NCBI RefSeq assembly: GCF_000298175.1
Contig: NZ_BAGZ01000008.1
Location: 434,001-498,000 of the forward strand
Source: Austwickia chelonae NBRC 105200
Lineage (GTDB): Bacteria > Actinomycetota > Actinomycetes > Actinomycetales > Dermatophilaceae
Length of the DNA stretch: 64,000 nt
Direction: 5' to 3'
Part shown: positions 43,571 to 53,256 of the stretch, piece after piece
Layout: each line of letters opens with the position of its first letter
How positions within the stretch are numbered: the stretch's first letter is position 1
Position numbers and translations under genes: made by a program
The notes under the pieces: model-generated
What the model was told of the DNA's origin: nothing
Databases searched by the model: none
The model's input: the letters and a program-made list of their open reading frames with translations, nothing else

Positions 43571-45223
43571 ATGCCAATCACACCAGCCTTGCGGTCGTGT
43601 GTGTGGACCGGTATACCTCACGGGCCTGCTGCACACATCCGCGCTAAATCACTGCACATCACTCTGGGGGACAGGCATGTCCTGAACGGGGTGGACGTCA
43701 CGGTCTCCGCTGTTTCGCGCCTGGCGATCGTCGGGGACAACGGCCGGGGCAAGACCACTCTGCTCCACGTTTTGGCTGGGATCCTGCCGCCCGACTCAGG
43801 AGCCGTGGCCCGGGTGGGCTCCCTGGTCCTGGTCAAGCAGGACATGGCCATCGAGGGCCAGCGCACGGTCGGCGACCTCATCGCCGAGGCGACTGCCCCC
43901 TCCAGAGCCGCGCTCCGAGAGCTGGACGTGACCAGCGCTGCTCTGGCCGCGGGTGACGACGCGGCCGACGCTTACTCGGTCGCACTCGATACAGCAACAC
44001 TGCTGGACGCGTGGGACGCCGAACGACGCGTTGACATCGCACTGGCCGGTCTGGATGCCTGCTGCGATCGCGATCGCGTCCTGTCGACCTTGTCCGTCGG
44101 CCAGCGGTACCGGGTTCGGCTGGCCGTGGCACTCGGATCGACCCCAGACCTGCTCCTGCTGGACGAGCCCACCAATCACCTGGACGCTGCAGGGCTGTCC
44201 TTCCTGACCGAGCGCCTCCAGGAACATCCCGGTGGCCTGGCCCTGGTCAGCCACGACCGCGCTCTGCTTCATGACGTGGCGACCACTTTCCTCGACCTCG
44301 ACCCGACCCGCGACGGCCTGCCGCGGACCTACGCGGGCGGGTACCAGGGCTGGGTCGACGGCCGACGACGAGAGCGAGTCGCGTGGGAGCAAGACCACGC
44401 CGCCCAGGTCGCCCAGCACGCAGAACTGACACGCGCTGCAGCCGAGGCACGCTCCCGCCTGTCCCAGGGGGGATGGCGACCTGACAAGGGCACGGGCAAG
44501 CACCAACGCGCCACCCGGGCTGCAGGGGTGGTCCAGTCATTCAATCGACGTGTCGAAGACCTGGAACGTCACGAGATCGACGTGCCGGAGCCACCACTAC
44601 GCCTCGCGTGGCCGGGGTCCTCCTCGCGCGCCGGGCAAAGCATCGTGGACGCCTCCGCGATCACCGTGGAACACCGGTTGAACACCCCCATCTCCCTCGA
44701 CGTGAGCGCTGGCGACCGGTTGGTGGTCACCGGGCCGAACGGCGCGGGGAAATCGACCCTGCTGGCGGTCCTCGGTCGGCGACTGGACCCGACCAAGGGC
44801 CAGCTGCGGGTGAACCAAGGAGCACGCATCGCCCTGCTGTCCCAGGAAGTCCTCGACTGGGACCACTCCAGCCCCGCCCACGTGGCCTACGAGACGTACC
44901 TGGCGAAACTAGGCCACCGATCCCAGGCGCCGTCTCTCGGATCGCTCGGGCTGCTCGAGCCCTCGACAACCCGAACCCCTGTGGGACGGCTGTCGCAAGG
45001 GCAGCAGCGGCGTCTCCACCTGGCCATGTGCCTGGTCCAGGACCCGGACCTGCTGCTCCTGGACGAACCCACGAACCATCTTTCCTCGAGCCTCGTCGAT
45101 GACATCACCACCGAGCTCCTGCAGACCTCCTGCGCCGTGGTCGTCGCCACGCATGACCGGCAGATGCTCGCCGATCTGGCCGACTGTCCGCGCCTGAACC
45201 TTGACCCGAAGGACCTGCCATGA
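43571..45223 (+). CDS. ABC-F family ATPase, likely ribosomal protection
   Basis: A 550-residue protein with two ABC cassettes and no membrane segment. Cassette 1: Walker [10 protein letters not shown] (about residue 54), [12 protein letters not shown] (about 196). Cassette 2: GPNGAGKST (about 386), [25 protein letters not shown]. They are joined by the basic helical linker (about 250-340) that reaches the ribosomal P/E site in this family. Members displace macrolides, lincosamides or pleuromutilins. Start ATG 43571 behind GAGAG. A leader peptide and hairpins precede it and an MFS pump overlaps its end (ATGA). The drug specificity cannot be read from sequence. Confidence 0.88.
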   Translation: MPITPALRSCVWTGIPHGPAAHIRAKSLHITLGDRHVLNGVDVTVSAVSRLAIVGDNGRGKTTLLHVLAGILPPDSGAVARVGSLVLVKQDMAIEGQRTVGDLIAEATAPSRAALRELDVTSAALAAGDDAADAYSVALDTATLLDAWDAERRVDIALAGLDACCDRDRVLSTLSVGQRYRVRLAVALGSTPDLLLLDEPTNHLDAAGLSFLTERLQEHPGGLALVSHDRALLHDVATTFLDLDPTRDGLPRTYAGGYQGWVDGRRRERVAWEQDHAAQVAQHAELTRAAAEARSRLSQGGWRPDKGTGKHQRATRAAGVVQSFNRRVEDLERHEIDVPEPPLRLAWPGSSSRAGQSIVDASAITVEHRLNTPISLDVSAGDRLVVTGPNGAGKSTLLAVLGRRLDPTKGQLRVNQGARIALLSQEVLDWDHSSPAHVAYETYLAKLGHRSQAPSLGSLGLLEPSTTRTPVGRLSQGQQRRLHLAMCLVQDPDLLLLDEPTNHLSSSLVDDITTELLQTSCAVVVATHDRQMLADLADCPRLNLDPKDLP

Positions 45224-46464
45224 CCCCGTTTCGCCCCTTGACGATCTCCACCTACCGTCGGCTGTTCGCGGCGATGGTGCTGATCATCTTCGCCCAGGGC
45301 GCCTGGGCCCTCTACCTCGCCATGCAGACCCTCGCCCTCGGTGCCACACCAGCCACCCTGTCGGGCGTCGTGGCGTGGAGCGGCATCGGGCTGCTCGCCG
45401 GGTCCCTGCCCGCCGGCGTACTCGCCGACCGGGTCCCCAACAAGACCGTCATCGTGGGCGTGCTCACACTGAACCTCACCATCGCGACGGCGACCTCCAC
45501 CGCAGCCATCCTCGGCATGGTCACCTTCTGGATGCTCGCGGCCTCCGCGTTCATCATCGGTGTCTCCACCGCCTTCTTCTTCCCCGCGTACACCGCGCTG
45601 GTGCCGGTGCTGGTGGCCAGCGACGACCTGATGGCCGTCAACGGCCTCGAAGGCGCCACCCGCCCCGTGATCGGACAGACACTCGCGCCCGCCGCCGTCG
45701 GAGTAGTCATCGGTGCGACCATGCCCGCCGCCGGCGGGTACCTCATCGCCGCAGCCCTCGGACTCGCCCTGCTGGCCGCCTTGCGGCTGCCCGCCCCCAC
45801 CCCGACCGAAGTCCGGGACGACGCCTCGGCCACCTCACCGCTGACCGACCTGCTCGAGGGCTTCCGCTACGTCGCCCGCACACGCTGGGTCCGCTCCAGT
45901 GTTCTGTTCGCGGCCGTCATGGGCCTGGTCGTGACCGGCCCGCTCGAAGTGCTCCTGCCCGCCCTCATCCGCTCCTCGCACGAGAACGGGCCGGCCCTGT
46001 ACGGGGCCGTTCTCGCGGCCCTCGGTGCGGGCGGGCTGGTGGGCTCCCTGCTGGCGGGGTCATGGCGCACGCCGGCACGCTTCCTGCCCGCGATGGTCGG
46101 CGCCTGGGCGCTCGGCTGCGTGCCCCTCGCCATCCCCGCGTTCACCAGCAACCCCTGGGCCATCGGTGCGGGGCTCGCGGTCTACGGAGCGCTGATCGGG
46201 ATCGGGATGGTCGTCTGGGGCACCGTGCTCCAGGAACACGTCCCCCTGGACATGCTCGGCCGGGTCGCCAGCCTCGACTTCTTCATCTCCATCGCCTTCA
46301 TGCCCCTGTCCATCGCCCTCACCGGGCTCCTCAGCCGCCACATCGACACCCACACTCTCTTCGTCACCGCCGGCCTCGTACCACTGGCCACCGCAGCCCT
46401 CCTCGCAGCACTGGGCCAACTCAGAATGTCGCGGAAGACGCTTGCCGAAGCGGAACAAGCGTGA
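45220..46464 (+). CDS. MFS efflux transporter
   Basis: A 414-residue major facilitator with about 12 helices. The loop 2-3 motif is [17 protein letters not shown] (about residues 61-77). Overall it resembles the Mef/enterobactin-exporter-like group. ATG 45220 overlaps the ABC-F stop, so a ribosome-protection protein and an efflux pump are translationally coupled, the arrangement seen in mef-msr macrolide resistance operons. An IS481 transposase start overlaps its stop, so the last residues may be encoded by the insertion sequence end. Confidence 0.88.
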   Translation: MTPFRPLTISTYRRLFAAMVLIIFAQGAWALYLAMQTLALGATPATLSGVVAWSGIGLLAGSLPAGVLADRVPNKTVIVGVLTLNLTIATATSTAAILGMVTFWMLAASAFIIGVSTAFFFPAYTALVPVLVASDDLMAVNGLEGATRPVIGQTLAPAAVGVVIGATMPAAGGYLIAAALGLALLAALRLPAPTPTEVRDDASATSPLTDLLEGFRYVARTRWVRSSVLFAAVMGLVVTGPLEVLLPALIRSSHENGPALYGAVLAALGAGGLVGSLLAGSWRTPARFLPAMVGAWALGCVPLAIPAFTSNPWAIGAGLAVYGALIGIGMVVWGTVLQEHVPLDMLGRVASLDFFISIAFMPLSIALTGLLSRHIDTHTLFVTAGLVPLATAALLAALGQLRMSRKTLAEAEQA

Positions 46465-47447
46465 TGCACGCCAACGCCGCCCTCACACCCCGCCACCGCC
46501 TCAAGGTCGCCCGCCTCGTCGTCGACGACGGTTGGCCCGTCAGTGAGATCGCCGCCCGCTTCCAGGTGTCCTGGCCCACGGTGAAGCGATGGGTCGACCG
46601 CTACCTCGAGGACGCGCCGATGCACGACCGCTCGTCGCGCCCGAAAACGTCGCCGAACAAGACCCCGAAGGCGGTGACGAAGCGATGCGTCATCCTACGA
46701 ATCCGACTGCGAAAAGGACCGGTTCAGCTCGCCTCTCGGCTCGGCATCGCCCCGTTCACGGTCCACCGCATCCTCACCACCGCGCGCCTCAACCGGCTGT
46801 CGTACGTCGACCGTGCCACTGGCGAGCCGACCCGCAGGTACGAGCGCCCCCACCCGGGGTCGCTGGTGCACGTGGACGTGAAGAAGCTCGGGAACATCCC
46901 CGACGGCGGCGGCTGGCGATACGTCGGCCGACTCCAAGGCGACCGCAACCGGGCTGCCACGCCGGGCAAGCCGAGGAGCAGGTGGCGCAACCCGAAGCTC
47001 GGGTACGCGTTCGTGCACACCGTCATCGACGACTACTCTCGTGTTGCGTACACGGAGGTCCATGACGACGAGACTGCCGTCACCGCCGTCGCTGTCCTGC
47101 ACCGCGCGGTCGAGTGGTTCGCCGACCGCGGGGACGCCATCGAGCGGGTGTTGTCGGACAACGGTGGCGCGTACAGGTCGCACCTGTGGCGCGACACCTG
47201 TGAAGCCCTGTCGATCACGCCGAGGCGGACGCGCCCGTACCGGCCGCAGACCAACGGGAAGGTGGAGCGCTTCCACCGAACCATGACCGACGGCTGGGCC
47301 TATGCCCGCTGCTACACCAGCGAACAAGAACGCCGCGACGCCCTCGCCGGCTGGCTGCACGAGTACAACCAGCATCGTCCGCACATGGCGTGCGACAACC
47401 AGTCACCCTTCTCACGTTTGATCAACGTCTCTGATCAGTACACCTAG
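46464..47447 (+). mobile_element. IS481-family transposase
   Basis: A 327-residue DDE transposase. N-terminal helix-turn-helix (WPVSEIAARFQVSWPTVKRW, about residues 25-44), then the catalytic core: HVDVKKLG (first Asp), VLSDNGGAYRS (second Asp), TNGKVERFHRT (Glu). Length and frame are complete. Clear terminal inverted repeats were not found by eye. The ATG overlaps the MFS stop, implying that the element's left end lies within the 3' end of the MFS gene. Confidence 0.88.
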
Positions 47448-48023
47448 TCGTCGATGACCTTAAGATTTACCCCATGAATCTCTAATTTTGACGCAGAGAC
47501 CGCTGCTAGGAGCACCGCCGGACCACCACCAAGTTCTACGGCTGGACCAACCCGCTGGTGCCGCTTTCTGGCTCGACGCGAGTCCCGCTAAACGCTGGGC
47601 CGACGCTCCATGAACGCGAAGACCTGGGCGGTTACGGTTCACGTGGGCTCAGCGGTGGCCTCCGCGGCCGTGACAGCCGGCCAGGCAAGGGATTCAGGCA
47701 AGTGCATGGATCTACGGCTGTGCCTCGCGGGAGGTCGTAGTCAGCGTGTTCCCCTCAGCTTCGCCGAAGACATCGATGACGGTGTGTCATGGGCTCCGTT
47801 TCGGCACCGTCTTGGAAAATTTCCCAGGTCAGAAACCCGATCCTCTGTCTTCGCTGAGGCCCTGGCCTAGACTCTTCCTAAAGAGCCTTACAAAAACCCA
47901 ACGCTACTGTATCGTCCAGTGCGTGGTGGACGATTCCTGGATCTCTACTGCAAATATTTCTCCTTCTGCGATCAATGACTTGTTTGCACTTGTGTGACCG
48001 CATCTAAATAAGCAAGGCTTAAA
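47448..48023. other. No convincing gene; lower-GC spacer
   Basis: About 575 bp after the IS481 transposase. Short frames only (for instance 47610-47870). Base composition drops toward 48 kb, where a bacteriocin-like cluster begins. Confidence 0.4.
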
Positions 48024-48251
48024 ATGAATCGTGCTTTCATTCGAACTGCCTGCCCTGCCATCGGTTGCCCAGTTTTCATCGGCGCAGGGTTCTCTGCTGC
48101 GCCAGCAGTGGCTGGCGCTGTGAGTAACTCTCGTATCGCCGCCGAAGGGGAATCACTTACGGGTGGCCAGCGGGCTCAGATCGAGAAGAACATATCGGAA
48201 GTATTTGAGATTCTCCTGGCGCAGATTGTGGAGCAGGAACCCGATGGATAG
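48024..48251 (+). CDS. Small exported protein, bacteriocin-cluster-like
   Basis: A 75-residue frame: a signal-like N-terminus (MNRAFIRTACPAIGCP, hydrophobic FIGAGFSAAPAVAGA), then a short helical body ending VEQEPDG. Past TAG the same frame continues WVANKGESSAMNAHGPSSFKK, and one frame over runs into the next gene (SDPKGINM). So 48024 and 48334 may once have been a single exported protein. No family recognised. Confidence 0.5.
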   Translation: MNRAFIRTACPAIGCPVFIGAGFSAAPAVAGAVSNSRIAAEGESLTGGQRAQIEKNISEVFEILLAQIVEQEPDG

Positions 48252-48333
48252 TGGGTCGCGAACAAGGGTGAGTCATCAGCCATGAATGCACATGGACCCT
48301 CTTCGTTTAAGAAGTGACCCTAAGGGTATCAAT

Positions 48334-48678
48334 ATGTTCATCTCCTTCCCCGCCTCATCTACGATTACCGACGTGTCGTCGACCTTCACGAAGGGCGAAT
48401 CTCCTTATAGGGCAACATTGTTTGGCATTGGACCCAAGGGTGGCTGGAAGAACTTCGCCAAGTGCACCCTCAAGAGCGTCCTCCTCTTCGGTCTCTCACG
48501 CTTCTGGGCTGGGATAGAGGTCGCCTCTATGGCTTCCCAGAAGGCATACAAGGCAATTGGTGCACATGTTGGAAGGTGCGCCGCAAAGTACGACTTCAAG
48601 GAAGTGGCGAAGATTACTCCGATAGGGTTCGCGGCTACAATCGCTGGCTTTGCTGCCGCCTGTGCACTGTGGGGTTAA
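48334..48678 (+). CDS. Small amphipathic protein, bacteriocin-like
   Basis: A 114-residue protein; ATG 48334 with AAGGG 7 bp upstream. The N-terminal half (MFISFPASSTITDVSSTFTK) is strand-like. The C-terminal half is amphipathic with Cys residues and a hydrophobic end (ITPIGFAATIAGFAAACALW). The size and the hydrophobic Gly/Ala-rich tail suggest a pore-forming bacteriocin, but I recognise no family. Confidence 0.5.
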   Translation: MFISFPASSTITDVSSTFTKGESPYRATLFGIGPKGGWKNFAKCTLKSVLLFGLSRFWAGIEVASMASQKAYKAIGAHVGRCAAKYDFKEVAKITPIGFAATIAGFAAACALWG

Positions 48679-48760
48679 TCTGTGGTTAAGGACAACGGCC
48701 TGCAGCCTGTGACGATACTGAACTTATCAGCGCAAGGGCTGGTCAGCATCTCCATGCTTC

Positions 48761-49045
48761 ATGGTTTCCATCTCCTCCGGGTCAAAAGTATGGCTTTTTG
48801 CCAACTTTCTCATCGCACTCCTATTTGCCGTAGCGGCCAGAAATTATCTAATGCCTCCTGGTGCTTGGAATCCTGACTCTCGACGGGATGCGGCAGGGGG
48901 AGCACTCCTGAGGATCCTCTTGGCATCGATACTGTGTCTCGCCGTGTTTTGGCACCGCCCCATCGGAGGACTGATGGGATGCGCACTATTGTTCACCGGG
49001 GCGCAGGGAGCCATGGCCTACTTCAAGGGGTCTAGGCAGCCCTAA
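48761..49045 (+). CDS. Small membrane protein, candidate bacteriocin immunity
   Basis: A 94-residue protein with about three hydrophobic segments (LFANFLIALLFAVAA, LRILLASILCLAVFW, LMGCALLFTGAQGAM). ATG 48761. It follows the bacteriocin-like gene on the same strand, the usual place for an immunity protein. Function inferred only from position and topology. Confidence 0.5.
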   Translation: MVSISSGSKVWLFANFLIALLFAVAARNYLMPPGAWNPDSRRDAAGGALLRILLASILCLAVFWHRPIGGLMGCALLFTGAQGAMAYFKGSRQP

Positions 49046-49443
49046 AATTCATTGATTGTCGGCGCTGCGATGGTTTCTTACGTCACGGCGCCGCGAATTT
49101 AATTCGCGCAAACTTCGGTGGGTCTGCCAGCCATGAGAGCCGCAGCTCTTTGTGGGTGTGACCCCTCGAAGGGTCGTCGGGTCCGTCACGCCCCAGCGAC
49201 GTGCTGCAGCAGATCAGTAGCCGTACGTGACAGCGACGGTCCGCTAAGACCCGCCGGAGCAGTTGGCCATTCCGGTCTCAGAAAATTCGGTGCAAAACCC
49301 GGCCCAACAGTCGATAAGCTGCTCGACGCCAGCGGCGGTGACCTTCTGCCGCATGTTCCCCCGGCTGAGCTATCCAGCTCAGGCTGTTCCACCCGACTCG
49401 AGACGACTGCGTCCGGTGGATCGCACCACCATGAGGAGAAGTA
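49046..49443. other. Leader region of the MFS gene, no ORF called
   Basis: About 400 bp without a convincing gene. It contains several short inverted repeats (for instance around 49365-49390, GAGCT/AGCTC words) and may carry a long 5' untranslated region for the MFS gene. Confidence 0.3.
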
Positions 49444-50670
49444 TTGTTTTCGCCGTACCGCCGGATTTTCTCGGCGAAGGGGAGCCTTGCATTCAGCGCG
49501 ACCGGCTTTCTCTCGCGGCTCCCACTGTCCATGTACGGCGTCGCGACGGTGGTGATGATCGCGCAGACGCGCGACTCGTATGCGTTGGCCGGTGCCGTAC
49601 CTGCGGCGTCGCTGGCCACCACTCTCGTGACGGTGCCGTGGATCAGCAGGCAGATCGACCGGCGCGGCCAGGCTAAAGTCGCGGTGCCCGCCGCCGTGAT
49701 GGCGTCGCTGATGTCGCTGGCCCTGATCCTGTGCACGCATTTCGACGCCCCGACATGGACCTTGTTCGCGACGGCGATGCTGTCCGCCACAGCGCCGAAC
49801 GCGGGCGGAATGGTCCGTGCCCGATGGGATGAGATCTACCGCGACGACGAGAAGTCCATGCACGTCGCGAATTCCTTCGAGCAGGTCCTCGACGAAGTCT
49901 GTTTCATTCTGGGGCCGATTCTCGCGGTGGGATTGAGCACGGCCTTCTTCCCCGAGGCAGGCCGTGTGGCCGCGACCGTATTGACACTGGTCGGCACCCT
50001 GCTTTTCGCAGCCCAACGCGACACCGAGCCCCCAGCTCGTCCCCAGGACCCGAAGGGCGCGGGTTCGCCACTGCGTCACGAGGGCCTGCAGGTGATGCTG
50101 GGAACATTCCTGTTCACCGGGGTCATCTTCGGATCCCTCGAGGTCGTGACCGTTGCCTACGTCGCCTCACTCGGTCACCAGTCACTGGCCGGATTCGTGT
50201 TGGCGCTGCAGGCGGTGGGGTCGGCGCTGGCCGGGATGTCGTTCGGTCTCATCACACCGCGAGGCAGCAGCACGACCCGGTTCCTCCTCGGAGTCGGCGC
50301 GATGGCTCTGTTCATGCTGCCGTTGAACCTCGTGGGCAACCTGGTCACGTTGTGCCTGCTCATGTTCGTGGCCGGCGCGGCGACTTCCCCGACGATGATC
50401 ACCAGCATGACGCTGGTGCAGGAACTGGTGCCACGCTCCCAGCTCAACGAGGGCATGACCCTCGCCGTCACCGCCCTGCTCGGCGGCATATCGCTGGGCG
50501 GCGCGGTCGGTGGTTGGACCGTTGAACACATGAGCGCTCACACCGGTTTCTGGCTGCAGCCGGCCGCGGCCACCACCGCATTGTTCGTCGCACTCATGGG
50601 CTCCCGACGACTCCGCAATGTGGTCGCGAACCAGAAAACGGTGGCCGAGGCACAACTGCCCGCCCGATAA
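49444..50670 (+). CDS. MFS transporter
   Basis: A 408-residue major facilitator with about 12 helices. TTG 49444 is the start, with AGGAG at 49431-49435. Features: loop RQIDRRGQAKVAVPAAV (about residues 69-85) and ARWDEIYRDDEKSMHVANSF in the cytoplasmic region after helix 4. The latter is typical of a group of actinobacterial MFS proteins of unknown substrate. Single gene; not coupled to neighbours. Confidence 0.85.
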   Translation: MFSPYRRIFSAKGSLAFSATGFLSRLPLSMYGVATVVMIAQTRDSYALAGAVPAASLATTLVTVPWISRQIDRRGQAKVAVPAAVMASLMSLALILCTHFDAPTWTLFATAMLSATAPNAGGMVRARWDEIYRDDEKSMHVANSFEQVLDEVCFILGPILAVGLSTAFFPEAGRVAATVLTLVGTLLFAAQRDTEPPARPQDPKGAGSPLRHEGLQVMLGTFLFTGVIFGSLEVVTVAYVASLGHQSLAGFVLALQAVGSALAGMSFGLITPRGSSTTRFLLGVGAMALFMLPLNLVGNLVTLCLLMFVAGAATSPTMITSMTLVQELVPRSQLNEGMTLAVTALLGGISLGGAVGGWTVEHMSAHTGFWLQPAAATTALFVALMGSRRLRNVVANQKTVAEAQLPAR

Positions 50671-51009
50671 TCGACGCCGTCAGAGTGCGATATGAGCAAC
50701 TCTTCGCGCCTCGCGAGCGGGGCACGAGAATCACCGCGTTCTCGCAGTTCTCGCCTATCTGGACGAGAGCTAGTTTCGTGAGTGGGGATTTGTTTTCCGG
50801 TGCGGCTGATGTTGATGCTGTTGGCCTATCTCCAGGTAACGCGTCGGCGCTGCTCGCGTGTCAGGTAGCAGAAAGAACTGCTGGTCGGCTATGGCTGTTC
50901 GTTGTTCGACCGCCGCTGCGAAGGCAGGGATTGAGGGTCGGCTGCAGACGCCTACCTGGCACGCTTTCGAAGTGACATAGGCACACCGATAACCGATTTG
51001 CCGTCGCGT
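50671..51009. other. No gene recognised
   Basis: About 340 bp with only short frames (50685-50975 plus strand is open but shows no domain). It separates the MFS gene from a decayed region. Confidence 0.35.
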
Positions 51010-51447
51010 TCAGGACCTACTGACCTCAGCGTCCTGAAGCGCTGAGCGATGCCCTGCTGGTGGGCGCCCGGCCGTCGGTGGCAGCCTGAGTCGCCACCTC
51101 CACCCCCGAATCAAGGGTTCAGAGAACGAGCTCATCCTCAAGAAAGTCGGACGCGATTCTCCGAAGAGCTTTGCTGCCTGGGTCGTGGTAAGGAATTCCG
51201 GCATGGTCTCGATCGTGAAGGAGCCTCCAGCCATAAGGGTATGGAGGACAGCATCCAGCCCCCGTGTGAACTCAGCCGGGATCGACTGCGGCTGACCGGA
51301 TGCCTCACTGAAGAGAGCTGGCTGGCCGGCTACTCGATTATCGAAGACACGCCGTGCCCGGTTGTTCTGCCCAGCCGTCGCCAGTGGACGTTGGATCGCG
51401 TTGTCATGGAAGACCCCCTTTTCAGTAGTGAGCGTAGAGGGTTTCAT
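51010..51447 (-). CDS. Excisionase/antitoxin-like DNA-binding protein, possibly decayed
   Basis: A 145-residue minus-strand frame, ATG 51447. Around residues 85-102 it reads FLTTTQAAKLFGESRPTFLR, a MerR/excisionase-type helix-turn-helix found in antitoxins of PIN-domain modules. The normal continuation of the winged helix (LEEGxIPF...RHRR) is absent and the C-terminus is random-looking, suggesting a frameshift. No toxin partner is next to it. Confidence 0.45.
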   Translation of the reverse strand: MKPSTLTTEKGVFHDNAIQRPLATAGQNNRARRVFDNRVAGQPALFSEASGQPQSIPAEFTRGLDAVLHTLMAGGSFTIETMPEFLTTTQAAKLFGESRPTFLRMSSFSEPLIRGWRWRLRLPPTAGRPPAGHRSALQDAEVSRS

Positions 51448-51739
51448 TTGCAGGTGAAACATATTGAATGACGAGCTGTGCAACATCTGAAATGTGGTGC
51501 AGTTCTGTCAGGTAGGAGGGTGAGATGACCAGCCCTGTTCCATGGGGCTGGGGGTCTTGTACTTCGTGGGGGTGCCCGGGTGTGGCGAGCGTGGCCGGGC
51601 CGCGGTGCGGTTCGGCTGCTCATAGGTGTTCCACGGGTCGTTCCACGCGCTGCCACCCCACCCATGGTGGACGGGCTCACGAAGCAGATCAGAAGGGCCC
51701 GGTCTATCCGGGCGTGCAGACGCCGGTTGCCCTGGTCGC

Positions 51740-52018
51740 CGCGGCACCTCGCCGCGGTACAGCACGAACCCCGTCGGGCCCGTTTCGTAGGTCACCGCCA
51801 CCGGCTCCACGTACAGACTCAACGTACGGACACCCTCGAACCACACCTCGTGCACCGCACCCGCCGGGATCAGCACCGCCTGCGCGACACACCACCCACA
51901 TCGCCTCCGTCACCTGCACATGCATCGTCCCGCTCTCCGCATGCAGCAGCTGGGCACGGCGACGCACATGAGTCGGAAGATGATGGCCGTCAGGGTACGA
52001 CGTCGAGATCGGCAGCAT
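51740..52018 (-). pseudogene. AraC-type regulator, sensor domain fragment
   Basis: From ATG 52018: MLPISTSYPDGHHLPTHVRR and AQLLHAESGTMHVQVTEAMW, then a frameshift and VLIPAGAVHEVWFEGVRTLS, VEPVAVTYETGPTGFVLY. This is the cupin sensor of an AraC regulator. The C-terminal helix-turn-helix pair is missing. Confidence 0.65.
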
Positions 52019-52025
52019 CGCCACC

Positions 52026-52364
52026 GTGCTGGGCGTCGGAGGAAACGCCATGACCGTACCCGCCCTACGCCGCACCGGAATCTCGATGGACCAGGACACC
52101 GCGCTCGCGAACCCGCTGACCTTGGCCGTCGTCACCCCGGCCGCGGCATTCACCGGGGCGATGACGCCGATACTCGGGCCGCTGCGTGCCGGGGCAGGCA
52201 CGGCCGGCTCGATCGACCTGTGGGCAGCGGGGGCCCTCATGATCGGCGCGATCCCGGTCGTGCTCGTGCTGCGGCGCCGCCCGCCTCAGGTGAGCGACAC
52301 CGCCCACGCCGTCGGATTCATGATCCTGGTGTTCGCGTCCGGGGCTGCCGTCGCTGCACTCTGA
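52026..52364 (+). CDS. TauE/SafE-like permease fragment
   Basis: A 112-residue frame with three to four hydrophobic segments. Starts GTG 52026 with LGVGGNAMTVPALRRTG, matching the Gly-rich motif of TauE/SafE sulfite-exporter-like permeases, then PLTLAVVTPAAAFTGAM. Full-length members have about 250 residues, so this is a truncated copy. It is divergent from the AraC fragment, 7 bp away. Confidence 0.55.
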   Translation: MLGVGGNAMTVPALRRTGISMDQDTALANPLTLAVVTPAAAFTGAMTPILGPLRAGAGTAGSIDLWAAGALMIGAIPVVLVLRRRPPQVSDTAHAVGFMILVFASGAAVAAL

Positions 52365-52471
52365 CCAGCGCCGTCCAGCTGCCCCATCGCACCCCCACGA
52401 AGGACACAACCGATGCGCCCTGCCGCCAACAGGAGGCAACACAGCGGGTGCAGCTCCGGCAGCGGCAGGCG

Positions 52472-53050
52472 TCACCGCCGGGCCTCGAAGAGCTCACACT
52501 CCTCGTCGTAATAGGCACGGGTCGCGCCCAGCCGACGCATGCCGATCCGCTCGGCGACCCGCTGCGACGTGGCATTGTCCGGATGGGTGACCGCAACGAC
52601 CCTGTCGAGACCGCCGTCGAAGGCAGCCGCCAGGACCGCGCGAGCCGCCTCCGCGACGTAGCCGCAGCCCTCGTGGTCGGGGTGCACGCGCCAGCCAGCG
52701 CTCGCCTGGTCCGGGGAGGGCAGCCACCGGGCGCGAAGCGGTGGCGACGGCGGCCGCTGCGGCGCTGCCGGACGCGGGGATGTACTTGAGCATGACGAGC
52801 CCCACCACGGTGCCCGCCTCGGGGCCGTCGACGAGCTCGATCGCGGGGATCCCACGGAGGCCGTCGTCGTACGCAGCGAACCGCGCCAGCAGCGCGGCGG
52901 CTTCGCCTTCGTCGCGGCAGATGGCAGAGGGGATGAAACGCGCGAGGCCGGGGTGCTGGTGGATGGCGACCACGGCCGGGACGTCGCTCCCCGGGCGGTG
53001 CCTTCCGTGGACGAGATGGCGGCACGTGTCGTGGGAACGGCGTGTGTTCT
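52472..53050 (-). pseudogene. GNAT acetyltransferase, frameshifted
   Basis: The N-terminal part reads VVAIHQHPGLARFIPS, FAAYDDGLRGIPAIELVDG and TVVGLVMLKYIPASGSA in one minus frame. The C-terminal part reads WRVHPDHEGCGYVAEAAR, FDGGLDRVVAVTHPDNATS and RVAERIGMRRLGATRAYYDE in another, ending at 52472. The break is near 52740. RimJ/RimL-like fold. No clear start codon remains. Confidence 0.72.
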
Positions 53051-53102
53051 GGCGAGGGCGACCCGGTCCGGTACAGCCCCCTCCCAGAGACCTCCCTCCC
53101 GC

Positions 53103-53188
53103 ATTCGGACCCATCCGGTCCGATTTTTTGGCTCCGATGTTCAACTTCCTCACCAGGCATGTCAGAATCGGACCGATAAAGTCCGATT
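53103..53188. promoter_or_regulatory. Tandem palindromic operator before the CoA-transferase genes
   Basis: Two sites of identical layout: ATTCGGAC-N7-GTCCGATT (53103-53125) and AATCGGAC-N7-GTCCGATT (53166-53188), centres 63 bp (six turns) apart. They lie 69-154 bp before the first structural gene. The second is a perfect dyad. A dimeric regulator such as the nearby TetR or PucR-type protein is the likely ligand. Confidence 0.7.
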
Positions 53189-53256
53189 TAACATGCGACA
53201 TGCTCCTCGGGGAGTCGCAAGGACGCTGGGAACACATCTGCAAGGAGGCAGTTGAG

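Noticed and set aside
45201-47447. 748-residue frame spanning the MFS and IS481 genes
   Set aside because: Its first half is an Arg/Pro-rich shadow of the MFS gene; only the part from 46464 is the true transposase.
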